From: Aquitalea pelogenes
GTDB lineage: Bacteria; Pseudomonadota; Gammaproteobacteria; Burkholderiales; Chromobacteriaceae
Length of the DNA: 64,000 bases
Direction: 5' to 3'
NCBI RefSeq assembly: GCF_001515305.1
Contig: NZ_LNQV01000010.1
Span: 1 to 64,000, forward strand
Shown in pieces: positions 25,384 to 35,100 of this stretch (the stretch's first letter is position 1; each line of letters begins with the position of its first letter). The translations under genes and the position numbers were made by a program. The notes beneath the pieces were generated by a model that was not told the origin of the DNA, did not search any database, and worked only from the letters and a program-made list of their open reading frames with translations.

Positions 25384-26823
25384 CTAGCGGGATTGGGATT
25401 GGGTATTCTTGGTTGGCGACAGGCCGGCGGGAGCCAGCTTGCTCAATTGCTGCATCAGCCAGGACGGCTGACGGTTTTCGTCGGCAGCCAGATCGACCTG
25501 CCCCACCGCATGGCGCACCAGACGGCCACCGATATAGCGTATGGGTTCGGGAGGAAAGTCTCGCTGCAGGCCTTGCACCAGGCCACAGCGCCCCCATTCG
25601 TTGTCCTGTCCGAGTGCCAGCGCCGCCAGGATGCGGCCGCCCAGCATGGAGGGGCCAACACCATTGCCGGAATAGCCGATGGCATAGAAGACATTGGCTT
25701 GCTGCGGCAGCGCTCCGAAATGCGGCAAGCCGTTATGGGTACGGTCGATGGGGCCGGTCCAGTTGCTGACCACATCGGCGGCCTGCACTCCCGGATAGGC
25801 ACGGCGCAAATGGGCAGACACCGTGTCGGCGATGCCTGATGGCCCGTCCAGCTTGTCGGCCAGCCGGCTGCCGTATACCAGTTGCTCGCTGCCACCACCT
25901 TTGCCAAAAACAATGCAACCATCGGGCGTGGTGCGGTAGTAATGCACCAGCATGCGGCTATCGGAGATGGTCATGCCATTGGTCCAGCCGATAGACTCCA
26001 GCAAGCCGGGCAAGGGACGCGTCATCACCACATCGCTGGATACCACGACAAAGGCCTTGCGGATGTCGGCAAACTGCGCAGCCCAGGCATTCATGGCCAG
26101 AATCACCTTGCCGGCACGCACGCTGCCCTGTGGACATTGCACCCGAGCCGGGGAGCCTGCCTCCAGCCGCTGCATCGGGGTGGACTCATACACCTTGACC
26201 CCAAGCTTGCGGGCATGGCGCAGCAGGCCACGCGCCAGCATGGCCGGCTGAATGGAGGCTGACACCGGCTCGAACACGCCATCCAGATGCAGGGCAGAAC
26301 CAGCAAGCTGCGCCGCCTGTCCCGCAGCCAGACGCAGGAAGGGAGATTGCCCCAGGCGTTCCAGCTGGCTGGCTGTGCCCTCCCAGCTACCTAGCTGGGC
26401 GGTGGTGGTGGCCGCCCACAGCCAGCCATCCAGCCGCAGCTGGGCATCAATGCCATGCTGCTGGCAAAAGGCCTCCAGCTCGAAAATGGCCTGTGATGAC
26501 AGCTGGCACAGGCGCAGGGCTTCGGCCTCGCCGCACATCTTGGCCAGCGACTGGTATTTGGCCCACAGGCTGAGCACAAAGCCGCCATTACGGCCACTGG
26601 CACCACTGCCACACATCCGCGCTTCGACAATCACTACCTCGGTTTCCGGGCTGGCTTCCTTGATACGGATGGCACTCCACAGACCGGTAAATCCACCGCC
26701 GACAATGCAGACATCGGCATTGACATGCTGCGTCAAGGGCGTGGGAAGGAGCGGATTTTCCTGTGCCAGCGCGGCGCTCAGCCAGCTACTGAACTGACTG
26801 CATCGGGTAATGACAGATGACAT
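25384..26823 (-). CDS. FAD-dependent amine/amino acid oxidoreductase (DadA/PuuB-like)
   Basis: 479 residues. The dinucleotide fold is VCIVGGGFTGLWSAIRI at about 35-51. The GSGASGRNGGFVLSLW stretch is typical of PuuB/OrdL-type oxidases, and the C-terminal FAD contacts are AIGYSGNGVGPSMLGG. It oxidises a primary or secondary amine of unknown identity, possibly gamma-glutamyl-polyamine or a D-amino acid. It is transcribed first in a group with the NTF2-like and permease genes. Confidence 0.85.
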   Translation of the reverse strand: MSSVITRCSQFSSWLSAALAQENPLLPTPLTQHVNADVCIVGGGFTGLWSAIRIKEASPETEVVIVEARMCGSGASGRNGGFVLSLWAKYQSLAKMCGEAEALRLCQLSSQAIFELEAFCQQHGIDAQLRLDGWLWAATTTAQLGSWEGTASQLERLGQSPFLRLAAGQAAQLAGSALHLDGVFEPVSASIQPAMLARGLLRHARKLGVKVYESTPMQRLEAGSPARVQCPQGSVRAGKVILAMNAWAAQFADIRKAFVVVSSDVVMTRPLPGLLESIGWTNGMTISDSRMLVHYYRTTPDGCIVFGKGGGSEQLVYGSRLADKLDGPSGIADTVSAHLRRAYPGVQAADVVSNWTGPIDRTHNGLPHFGALPQQANVFYAIGYSGNGVGPSMLGGRILAALALGQDNEWGRCGLVQGLQRDFPPEPIRYIGGRLVRHAVGQVDLAADENRQPSWLMQQLSKLAPAGLSPTKNTQSQSR

Positions 26824-26913
26824 GCGGCAATGCTCCTCGACTGCAAATACGGGGCCGTAGCGTGCCGCACAGCCAGTGCATGCTCGGCCCGGAGATGGAC
26901 AGCAGGGAGCTTA

Positions 26914-26932
26914 TTTGAAAAGACCGGTCAAA
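26914..26932. promoter_or_regulatory. Operator-like palindrome upstream of the FAD oxidoreductase
   Basis: TTTGA-AAAGACCGG-TCAAA contains the 8-bp palindrome GACCGGTC (26922-26929). It lies about 90 bp upstream of the oxidoreductase start, at an AT-richer spot. The regulator is unknown. Confidence 0.3.
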
Positions 26933-27049
26933 TTGATGGGAAAAAACTGAAACAGCAAATGGAAAGCAGACGGAAGCAAACCTCAGGCTTCTTGATCCTG
27001 ACAGTGCAGATCGGGCTTGGGATGGCGCAGGGAAAACCGTCAGCCCATG

Positions 27050-27077
27050 AAAAAAGCCCGCAAGAGCGGGCTTTTTT
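27050..27077 (-). terminator. Terminator of the rpsF operon
   Basis: AAAAAAGCCCGC-AAGA-GCGGGCTTTTTT, symmetrical and able to act on both strands, 28 bp after the rplI stop. Confidence 0.93.
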
Positions 27078-27104
27078 CGTGCAGCACAATTCCGGGTAAG
27101 GGAA

Positions 27105-27554
27105 TCAGGCTTGGCCGACCACAACAACCTTGATCGGAGCAACCACGTCGTGGTGCAGGGCGATTTCGATGTCGTACTCACCGATGGCCTTGAACGGGCC
27201 GTTCGGCAGGCGAACTTCGAAACGCTTGATTTCCACGCCGAATGCGGTCACGGCTTCAGCCACGTCCACATTGGTCACGGAACCGAACAGACGGCCATCA
27301 ACACCGGCTTTTTGCGCGATGGTGATAACAGCTTCAGCCAGCTTTTCAGCACGAACCTTGGCATCGGCCAGGATTTCAGCTTGCTTGGCTTCCAGTTCGG
27401 CGCGACGAGCTTCGAACTCTTTCAGGTTGTTTTCGGTAGCGCGCTTGGCTTTGCCTTGCGGGATCAGGAAGTTACGGGCGTAACCGTTCTTAACCTTTAC
27501 CACGTCACCCAGTTGACCCAGGTTGGCAACTTTTTCGAGCAGAATGATTTGCAT
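27105..27554 (-). CDS. rplI: 50S ribosomal protein L9
   Basis: 149 residues, standard length. The N-terminal rRNA-binding domain is [33 protein letters not shown] long connecting helix (residues ~42-75) and a C-terminal domain with [23 protein letters not shown] follow. It is the last gene of the rpsF-priB-rpsR-rplI operon. Confidence 0.98.
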   Translation of the reverse strand: MQIILLEKVANLGQLGDVVKVKNGYARNFLIPQGKAKRATENNLKEFEARRAELEAKQAEILADAKVRAEKLAEAVITIAQKAGVDGRLFGSVTNVDVAEAVTAFGVEIKRFEVRLPNGPFKAIGEYDIEIALHHDVVAPIKVVVVGQA

Positions 27555-27572
27555 CTTAAGTCCTTTCCCGGC

Positions 27573-27800
27573 TTAGTGTTGATCGGTGTAAGGCAGGAAA
27601 GCCAGGAAGCGAGCACGCTTGATAGCAGTGGTCAGCTGACGCTGGTAGCGAGCCTTGGTACCGGTAATGCGAGCCGGGATGATTTTGCCGTTTTCGGCGA
27701 TGAAGTCTTTCAGGAGATCAACGGATTTGTAGTCGATTTCCTTGATGCCTTCTGCCGTGAAGCGGCAGAACTTCTTGCGCTTGAAGAGTTGACGAGCCAT
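27573..27800 (-). CDS. rpsR: 30S ribosomal protein S18
   Basis: 75 residues, standard size and sequence ([36 protein letters not shown]). It binds 16S rRNA as a heterodimer with S6, encoded in the same operon two genes upstream. Confidence 0.98.
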   Translation of the reverse strand: MARQLFKRKKFCRFTAEGIKEIDYKSVDLLKDFIAENGKIIPARITGTKARYQRQLTTAIKRARFLAFLPYTDQH

Positions 27801-27805
27801 TTTGA

Positions 27806-28114
27806 CTAACCTTTTACAAATTCAACATATTCGATATTGAGTACCAACCGCGGATTCCTCAGACTGCGCTGGGACAGAAAGCCGGTAAGCGTTACCGTGT
27901 TTCCTGCCAGTTTGCCGGCAATACGCCGGGCGTCTTCACCAATCAGCACGGCCTGGATTTCACAGGCCACATCCCGTTCGAACCCGCCAGCAGTCTGTCT
28001 TGACTGGTGCCGGACCCACATTTCCACTACCGGAATACCGGCAGGGGTGTAACGCAGGTCTTCTTCGCGTTCGACCGTCGCGGTCAATACCAGACGGTTC
28101 TGCAAGTCCTTCAC
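27806..28114 (-). CDS. priB: Primosomal replication protein N (PriB)
   Basis: A 102-residue OB-fold single-strand DNA binding protein that helps PriA reload replication forks. It has [16 protein letters not shown] and [26 protein letters not shown]. Its position between rpsF and rpsR is the classic beta/gammaproteobacterial arrangement. The start is GTG at 28114, with AGGA immediately upstream; a TTG three codons in is the alternative. Confidence 0.95.
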   Translation of the reverse strand: MKDLQNRLVLTATVEREEDLRYTPAGIPVVEMWVRHQSRQTAGGFERDVACEIQAVLIGEDARRIAGKLAGNTVTLTGFLSQRSLRNPRLVLNIEYVEFVKG

Positions 28115-28123
28115 TCCTGCCTA

Positions 28124-28498
28124 TCAGGCAGCAGCTTCGGCCTCGGCTGCCGGCTGGGAATCCAGCAGGTTCTTAGCCTTTTCGTCCTTCATCATCGGGG
28201 ACGCTTCGGTAATGGCGCGGTCCAGTTTGATGGTCAGGTGACGCAGAACAGCGTCGTTGAACTTGAAGGCGTGCTCGATCTCGGCCAGGGTTTCGGACTG
28301 GCACTCAACGTTCATCAGAACGTAGTGGGCTTTGTGCAGCTTCTGGATCGGGTAAGCCAGTTGACGACGGCCCCAGTCTTCCAGACGGTGGATCTTGCCT
28401 TCAGCGGCCAGAACCATGCCCTTGTAGCGCTCGATCATGGCCGGAACCTGTTCGCTCTGGTCCGGATGGACGATGAACACGATTTCGTAATGACGCAT
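28124..28498 (-). CDS. rpsF: 30S ribosomal protein S6
   Basis: 124 residues. It begins [21 protein letters not shown] and has [23 protein letters not shown]. The C-terminal tail is acidic and Ala-rich. First gene of the operon, with AAGGAGT before the ATG at 28498. In other bacteria S6-S18 binds its own leader to control the operon; I did not identify that structure here with confidence. Confidence 0.98.
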   Translation of the reverse strand: MRHYEIVFIVHPDQSEQVPAMIERYKGMVLAAEGKIHRLEDWGRRQLAYPIQKLHKAHYVLMNVECQSETLAEIEHAFKFNDAVLRHLTIKLDRAITEASPMMKDEKAKNLLDSQPAAEAEAAA

Positions 28499-28566
28499 GT
28501 TAACTCCTTATGGCTATTTAGCTTTTTGCCATGCGGTTGCAAAAAGCAAGGTAGTGAAACCGCAGC

Positions 28567-28595
28567 ATTCTACGCACTTAATCAGGCCGGGGCAA
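28567..28595 (-). promoter_or_regulatory. Sigma-70 promoter of the rpsF operon
   Basis: On the minus strand TTGCCC (28595-28590), a 17-bp spacer, then TAGAAT (28572-28567). This puts the transcript start near 28560 and the leader at about 60 nt. Confidence 0.7.
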
Positions 28596-28652
28596 ACTAA
28601 ATCGGCTGTATGCCTGGGCCGGATGACAAGCCGCGCAGTCAAAGCGCAACAA

Positions 28653-28928
28653 CTACAGGCGCTTGTTGCGGTGAATATCGCTGACGAGGCCCTGATGCAG
28701 GGTGATCACCGTGGTATAGGGCAGGTCGATGTCGCCCAGCCAGAACAGCTCGGTATCGCCACTGCCTGCCGGGTCCGGACGGGTGTAGTCGGGCTTGCCC
28801 GCCAGTTGCGCCAGCTCGCTGGCCGGCATGCCGCGGTGCAGGCGCATGAATTGTTCGAACGGGAGCGGATCGGCCATCAGCCAGGGAGACAACAGCAGGC
28901 CAGCCAGCGCTGGCAGAAGGATTTTCAT
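28653..28928 (-). CDS. Small secreted protein, BamE/SmpA-like fold
   Basis: 91 residues. A signal peptide (MKILLPALAGLLLSPWLMA, cleavage after about 19) is followed by FEQFMRLHRGMPASELAQLAGKPDYTRPD and FWLGDIDLPYTTVITLHQGLVSDI. The pattern of a helix starting RxGM...E....G.P.. and then a beta strand recalls the SmpA/BamE family. No lipobox Cys, so it is periplasmic rather than a lipoprotein. The ATG at 28928 is used because the longer frame lacks a signal sequence at its start. Confidence 0.75.
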   Translation of the reverse strand: MKILLPALAGLLLSPWLMADPLPFEQFMRLHRGMPASELAQLAGKPDYTRPDPAGSGDTELFWLGDIDLPYTTVITLHQGLVSDIHRNKRL

Positions 28929-29024
28929 GGCGGTGGGTTTCCATGGGCAGGTGGGGAAACCCGAGTATTCCACAAGGCGGAGCAATCGTTGATGAAGCCT
29001 GCGTTGATTGGGGCGTTCCGCGCC

Positions 29025-29351
29025 CTAGCGCACCTTTTTCACCACATCGATCAACTCGGTCACCATGCCGGTTGCATCGCCTTGTTGCAATGCGCGGCTG
29101 ACACAACCCTTCATGTGGTTTTCCAGCAACTGCATGGCCACGGCGTCCAGTGCCGATTTGACTGCCGCCACCTGGGTCAGCACGTCCACGCAGTAACGGT
29201 CGGACTCCACCATGCCGCTGATGCCGCGTACCTGCCCTTCAATTCTGGCCAGCCGCTTGAGCAGGGCCGCCTTGTTGGGCTGGGTCACACTCTTGCCACT
29301 GGATTCCGGCTGCCCATGGCAGCAGTCGTCGTTTTTGGGGGCAAGGCTCAT
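29025..29351 (-). CDS. csoR: CsoR-family copper-sensing repressor
   Basis: A 108-residue all-helical DUF156 repressor. The copper ligands of CsoR are present in order: Cys in DRYCVDVL, His in LLENHMKGCV and Cys four residues later. An N-terminal His/Cys-containing extension (DDCCHG) precedes the core. It lies 77 bp after the multicopper oxidase gene on the same strand, and a CsoR-type operator lies upstream of that gene. Autoregulated derepression by Cu(I) is the likely mode. Confidence 0.88.
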   Translation of the reverse strand: MSLAPKNDDCCHGQPESSGKSVTQPNKAALLKRLARIEGQVRGISGMVESDRYCVDVLTQVAAVKSALDAVAMQLLENHMKGCVSRALQQGDATGMVTELIDVVKKVR

Positions 29352-29428
29352 GCAGACTCCGCATTCTGGATTGAAAACAGGGCTGCCAGTGTAACACCGG
29401 CAGCCCTGCGCTGTTGTGCCTGGCTGCT

Positions 29429-30925
29429 TTATGTCCGGACATCCAGCATGGCCATCATGCCGGCATCCTCATGCTCCAGAATATGGCAGTGGAACATGCG
29501 CAGGCCGGGCATGGTCTGCACAAAGCGCAAGCGCACGGTTTCACCGGCCGGAATATTCACCACATCACGCCAGGCCAGGAAGGGTTCGGTTTGCCATACG
29601 CCGTCATCGGTGCGGGCTATCACCTGGAACTGGGTGCCGTGGATGTGGAAGGGGTGGTCCATGTGCGCCTGACTGACGATGTCCCATTCTTCGATCTGGC
29701 CGACCTTGCCGGTGAAATCCACCCGGTTCATGTCGAATTTCTTGCCGTTGATCAGGAACATCGCCGCCGGATTGCCCATGTTCTCGCTGAAGTTGACCAC
29801 CCGCTTTACCGCAGGCTCGCCCAGCGCAGTGATATCGCGCAGTTTGTCCGGCAGCGTGGCGGTGGCCTTGCTGCCTGCCTGGCGGATGGTGGCAAGGGTG
29901 AGGGTTTCGCCCTGCTCCGGGCTCATGGCCTTGCCGCGGTTGTAAGGCAAAGACTGCAAGGCGGATGGCTGGCCTGTAGCAAAGCGTCCGGTCACGACGA
30001 TTTCCGCCCGCTCGCCGGGCGACAGCAGCAGGGTATCGATGTGGCGCGGTGCGCCGATCAGGCCGCCATCAGTACCCACCAGCTGTGCTTCGTGTGCGGG
30101 CAAGGCCAGCTTGAGGATGCGGGCACTGCTGGCATTCCAGATGCGCCAGCGCTGCCGCTCGCCCTGAGCCAGCGCAATGACCGGCTGCCAGCCGCCATTG
30201 ACCAGCACGAACTGGCCTTCGCGGCCATCATGCCGGTCGGCAGCGCTGCTATCCGCAATCTGGCCATGGGCATCCAGCTTCAGGTCGGACAGCACCAGCC
30301 ACTGCTCCGGCAGATGCGCCAGCGGGTCGTTGCGGCTTTTCACCACGAATACGCCGGCCAGCCCCATATAAGCCTGCTGCGCGGTATGGCCATGTGGATG
30401 CGGGTGATACCAGTAGCTGGCTGCGCTGCCCGGCGGCAAACGGAAGCGGTAGGCATGCTGCTGCCCCGGCAGAACCGGGTTGTGCGGATTGCCGTCCTGC
30501 TCTGCCGGCACCGGCATGCCATGCCAATGAATGGTGCTGGGCTGCTGCAGCTTATTGGCAAAAGCAATGTCCACTTCGTCCCCTTCCCAGGCCACGATGG
30601 CCGGGCCGGGAATCTGGCCGTTATACGCCCAGAAAGTAGTGGCGGGCTTGCCCGGCAACAGCGGCAGGCTGACCGGCGCGGCCTGCAACTGGCCGACAAA
30701 CTGGCCGCTCCCCCCCTGATTGGCCAGCATGGACAGCGCAGGCAGGGGCAGGCCGCGTGGCAGGCCCAGACTCTCCGCGGCAGGCATGCTGGCACTTGCG
30801 CCGTGGTCCATGGCTGCGTGATCCATGCCCGGCATGTCGGCCATGCCTTCTGCCCTGCTCTTGCTTGCCAGCACCGGCATCAGCACCAGCGCGCTGCTCC
30901 ATTGCAGGAAATGTCTTCTGTCCAT
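29429..30925 (-). CDS. Multicopper oxidase (CueO/CumA-like), Tat-exported
   Basis: 498 residues. The N-terminus MDRRHFLQW is a twin-arginine signal. A Met/His-rich stretch follows (MADMPGMDHAAMDHG), likely to bind copper. The four copper motifs are present: HWHG, WYHPHPHG, HPFHIHG and HCHILEHEDAGMM; the last two hold the type 1 and trinuclear sites. It probably oxidises Cu(I) to less toxic Cu(II) in the periplasm; Mn or phenol oxidation is possible. Upstream lies a CsoR operator, downstream csoR itself. Confidence 0.9.
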   Translation of the reverse strand: MDRRHFLQWSSALVLMPVLASKSRAEGMADMPGMDHAAMDHGASASMPAAESLGLPRGLPLPALSMLANQGGSGQFVGQLQAAPVSLPLLPGKPATTFWAYNGQIPGPAIVAWEGDEVDIAFANKLQQPSTIHWHGMPVPAEQDGNPHNPVLPGQQHAYRFRLPPGSAASYWYHPHPHGHTAQQAYMGLAGVFVVKSRNDPLAHLPEQWLVLSDLKLDAHGQIADSSAADRHDGREGQFVLVNGGWQPVIALAQGERQRWRIWNASSARILKLALPAHEAQLVGTDGGLIGAPRHIDTLLLSPGERAEIVVTGRFATGQPSALQSLPYNRGKAMSPEQGETLTLATIRQAGSKATATLPDKLRDITALGEPAVKRVVNFSENMGNPAAMFLINGKKFDMNRVDFTGKVGQIEEWDIVSQAHMDHPFHIHGTQFQVIARTDDGVWQTEPFLAWRDVVNIPAGETVRLRFVQTMPGLRMFHCHILEHEDAGMMAMLDVRT

Positions 30926-30993
30926 GTCTTCACTCCGTCAGTGGGGGCTTCAGCGTGGCAGGCATCATCCGGCCAACTCATCACGCATCTCAA

Positions 30994-31010
30994 ATACCCC
31001 CCAAGGGTAT
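30994..31010 (-). promoter_or_regulatory. CsoR-type operator
   Basis: On the minus strand ATACCCTTGGGGGGTAT, a GC-centred inverted repeat with the TACCC...GGGGGTA form of known CsoR sites. It lies 69 bp upstream of the oxidase start. A TATACT box at about 31033 on the same strand could be the -10 element it controls. Confidence 0.75.
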
Positions 31011-31207
31011 AAAACCAGTAGAGCAGAGTATAGCCAGCCTAGTTCCGCAAGTGATCCACGCGATGACAAAAAACTGTCCTGCATCAAAAAAACGACATGC
31101 CGTGGCATGGGCAGTCGGCTGACAAAGCCATCTGGTGCGATTGCACCGGACACGGCAAAGCAGGGCCCTCCAACTCACTACCTGATTGTGCAGCCTTGCC
31201 ATCTTTT

Positions 31208-31243
31208 CCCCCTCACACTTTCATTACCGCATGTGTGAGGGGG
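31208..31243. other. Perfect 11-bp inverted repeat
   Basis: CCCCCTCACAC, a 14-base loop, GTGTGAGGGGG. It is adjacent to the rlmB terminator; the role is unknown. The upstream stretch 31011-31207 holds no gene. Confidence 0.6.
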
Positions 31244-31254
31244 CCAATAAACAG

Positions 31255-31280
31255 AAACCCCATGCCGTGGCATGGGGTTT
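31255..31280 (-). terminator. Terminator of rlmB
   Basis: AAACCCCATGCC-GT-GGCATGGGGTTT, a perfect 12-bp stem; read on the minus strand it is followed by CTGTTTATT. It starts 21 bp after the rlmB stop. Confidence 0.7.
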
Positions 31281-31300
31281 CCAGGTGAGCTGTCGTGGGA

Positions 31301-32056
31301 TCAGCGGGCTTTTTCGGCGGCCAGCACACGCTGGCGGCGGCTTTCGGCCAGCACCATGCCGGAGGACACCGACACATTGAGGCTTTCCACCGTGCCACAC
31401 ATCGGAATGGACACCAGCACGTCGCAGTGCTCGCGCGTCAGGCGGCGCATGCCCTCGCCTTCCGAGCCCATCACCCAGGCCAGCGGACCAGCGGCATCCA
31501 CATGGAACAGGTCGGTATCGGCTTCCATGGTGGTGCCGGCAATCCACACCCCGGCGTCTTTCAGGTCGCGCAGGGTGCGAGCCAGATTGGTAACGGTGAT
31601 GTAAGGAATGACTTCTGCGGCACCGCAGGCCACTTTGGACACGGTGGCATTCAGCCCGGCCGAGCGGTCCTTGGGGGCAATCACCGCATGGGCACCCATG
31701 GCGTCGGCCACGCGCAGGCAGGCACCCAGGTTATGCGGGTCGGTCACGCCGTCCAGAATCAGCAGCAGCGGCGGTTCGTTGAGGTTTTCCAGCACGTCGT
31801 CCAGGTCGACATGGTTGCGGCTGGCGTCAATCATCGCCACCACGCCCTGATGGCGGGCATTGCCGCTCATGCTGTCCAGCCTGGCCTTGTCGACAATGTG
31901 CAGCTTGATGCTTTCTGTTGCGGCCTTGTCCAGCACGGCCTTGGCACGCTCATCGTGGCGGCCGCCAGCCAGCCAGATTTCGATCAGGCTTTTCGGGTTC
32001 TGCCACAAGCGGGCGTTGATGGCATGAAAGCCGTGAATGAGTCGCTTGTTGCTCAT
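31301..32056 (-). CDS. rlmB: 23S rRNA (guanosine-2'-O)-methyltransferase RlmB
   Basis: 251 residues from ATG 32056. The N-terminal substrate-binding domain (~1-75) is followed by a SPOUT knot with [28 protein letters not shown] and [20 protein letters not shown]. It methylates G2251 in the peptidyl-transferase P loop. The longer open frame upstream lacks similarity and is not used. It lies upstream of its own terminator and downstream of a c-di-GMP gene on the same strand. Confidence 0.95.
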   Translation of the reverse strand: MSNKRLIHGFHAINARLWQNPKSLIEIWLAGGRHDERAKAVLDKAATESIKLHIVDKARLDSMSGNARHQGVVAMIDASRNHVDLDDVLENLNEPPLLLILDGVTDPHNLGACLRVADAMGAHAVIAPKDRSAGLNATVSKVACGAAEVIPYITVTNLARTLRDLKDAGVWIAGTTMEADTDLFHVDAAGPLAWVMGSEGEGMRRLTREHCDVLVSIPMCGTVESLNVSVSSGMVLAESRRQRVLAAEKAR

Positions 32057-32140
32057 GCGCTTGAAGCCTTGTAAACGGGAATGGGCGCTATTGTAGCTGC
32101 AAAGGGCGGCGCTTGCTGCCAAACCGCTGCCTGTTGCCCA

Positions 32141-35100
32141 TCACAGACCGCCCTGCCAGTCGGCCAGTATGGCCAGACGGGCCGACTTGGCCAGTTGCTC
32201 GGCCAGTTGCGGAAACTCCGTCGCCGGAACCGGCTTGCCAAAGTGATAGCCCTGCAACAGGGTGCAGCCTTTCAGCTCCAGGAAGTCCGCCTGGGCGGCA
32301 TTTTCCACCCCTTCGGCCACCACCTTGAACTTGAGCTTCTTGGCCATGGCCAGGATGGCTTCGGCAATGGCGGCATTGTCTTCGTCGCCCGGCAGGCCAT
32401 CCACAAAGGAGCGGTCGATTTTCAGCGTATCCAGCGGGAAGCGCTTGAGATGGGACAGCGAGGAATAACCGGTGCCAAAGTCGTCAATCGACAGCCACAC
32501 GCCCAGTGCTTTCAGTTCGGCCAACTGGTGCACGGCTTCCACCGGGTTCTGCATGATCATGCTTTCGGTGATTTCCAGTTCCAGCCGGCTGGCATCCAGC
32601 CCGGTGGTTTGCAAGGCACGCGCCACATTGTCCACCAGCGTGGTCTGTTCGAACTGACGCGCCGACAGGTTGACCGCCACGCGCGGCACAAACAGTCCGG
32701 CATCGTCCCAGGCCTTGATCTGGCGGCAGGCTTCCTGCAGCACCCAGTCGCCAATCGGCTTGATCAGGCCGGTTTCTTCGGCCAGCGGAATGAAGCGCAG
32801 CGGCGGAATCAGCCCCAGTTGCGGGTGACGCCAGCGGATCAGCACCTCCACCCCGGACATGTCGCGGCTGGCGGCATTGAGTTGCGGCTGGTAGTGCAGT
32901 TCAAATTCGCCCCGCTCCAGCGCCTGGCGCATGCCGTTTTCCAGCAGCAGACGCTCGAAGGTCTGGGTATTCATCTCTGCGTCAAAGAACTGGTAGGTGT
33001 TCTTGCCTGCGTCCTTGGCGCGGTACATGGCGACATCGGCGTTTTTCAGCAGGCTGCGCGCATCGGTGCCGTCATTGGGGAACACGCTGATGCCGATACT
33101 GCCGGTGACAAACACTTCGTGTTCTTCCAGTCGCAAACCACGGCCCAGCACGGTGAGGATGTCCTCGGCCAGCGCCGCCAGTTCGGCCTGATCGGCAAAT
33201 TCGGTCAGCAGCAGGGTGAATTCGTCGCCACCTTGCCGCGCCAGCAGGCCGCGCTCGCCCACCGAATTGGACAGCCGAATGGCAATTTCGCGCAGCAGTT
33301 CATCACCGGACTGGTGACCGAAGGAGTCGTTGATCAGCTTGAAACGGTCCAGGTCGATGAACATCACCGCCAGCGGGGTCGGCTCGCCGCTCATGTCGAC
33401 AATGGCCTGTTCCAGCCGGCTGATCAGGCTGCTGCGGTTGGGCAGGCGGGTGAGCGGGTCGTGATTGGCCAGAAATTGCAGGCGCTCTTCGGCCTGCTTG
33501 CGCACGGTGATGTCGGAAAACACCGCCACATAGTTGCTGAGGAAGCCGCCGTCATCGCGCACCAGTGAAATGGACAGTTCAGCCGGATACCAGTCGCCAT
33601 TCTTGCGCCGGTCGCGCATTTCGCCCTGCCAGTGGCCGTGCTGCGCCAGCGCCTCCAGCATTTGCTGGCTGACTGCGTCGTCATTTTCACTGAAGATGCG
33701 CGACAGCTTGCCCAGCGCCTCGCTCTCCGGGTAGCCGGTAATGCGGGTGAAGGCGTGGTTGACCGCGATGATGCGGGTATCGGCATCCAGAATCAGGATG
33801 CCTTCCGCCGAATTTTCGAACACCTTGCCTGCCAGCTTCAGATTGGTATCGGCGGCAATGCGGTCTGAAATGTCCACCACCACGCCAATCAGCGCGGGCT
33901 TGCCGTCGTACTCCACCAGACGGCTGTGCACTTCCAGATCCACCAGATGGCCATCGCGACTGATGGCGCGGGTGGTGTAATGCATTACCTGGATGTTGTC
34001 GCGCAGCCGGCGCTTGATCTGCAGCCGGATGCGGCTGGCCTCGCTGGGCGGCAGCAGGCTTTCCAGCGGCATGTCCTGCATGTCTTCCGGACGATAGCCG
34101 ACAATGTCCGCCAGCTTGGGATTGACGTACACCAGCCGCTCGTCCTGCAGGATGTAGATGCCGACCAGGGTTTGTTCCACCAGCGCCCAGTATTTTTCCT
34201 CGGCTTCCTTCTTGGCTTTTTGCTCTTCGCGGGTACGGGTGATGTCGGTATCCACGCTGCCTACCCCGGCCGGGCGGCCCTGGCTGTCGAACAGCGGAAA
34301 CTTGGTCACCAGCATGGTGAAGGTGCTGCCGCCAGTGGTGAAGCTTTCTTCAAACTGGCGCGGCTCCAGGCAATTGAGTACCACTTCGTCCTGCTGCTGG
34401 ATGCGCCGGGCATCTTCAGGAGCAAAATAATCGCTCACCAGGCGGCCCACCATGGCGTACTCGGTAACACCCAGCATGCGGCTGTAAGCGCGGTTGGCCA
34501 GCAGAAAGCGGCCATCCAGCCCCTTGAGCGACATCATGTTGGGGCTGTTGTTGACCAACGACTCCACCCGCGAGCGGAATTCGTTCAGCTCGTCTTCCTT
34601 GCGGCGGTGCACATCACTCAGCGTTGCCACCAGCAAGGAAGCCACGATGAAAGTGAGGCACAGCGCCGTTTCGGTCATCAGCTCGGTGCTGCCGGCATAC
34701 AGGTAAAGACCGGGGAAAAAACCGGGCAGGGACAATAACAGACACAGCAGGGCACCGGACAGGCAGGCACCCAGCAAGCGGCCGCGGAAGGAAGCCCAGA
34801 TCATCAGGGGAAAAAACAGTACCGGGCGCGGTATGGGCAAATCCTGTGCATTGCTCACCATGGATGCCCACACCACCAGCATCACCAGCAAGATCACCAG
34901 CAACTCCAGCAACCGACGCCGGTCGGGCAGGCTGCTCAGTCGCAACAGCGGCAGGCAGGAGGTCATGGCCAGCATGCAGCAGGCACCGGCCTGCGCCATC
35001 CATTGCAATACCTCGGGCAAACTGCCATGCCAGAAGCAATAGACACCGAGCAAGGCAATGGGCGGAGCGGTGAAATAGGCACACACTTCCAGCAGGTTCA

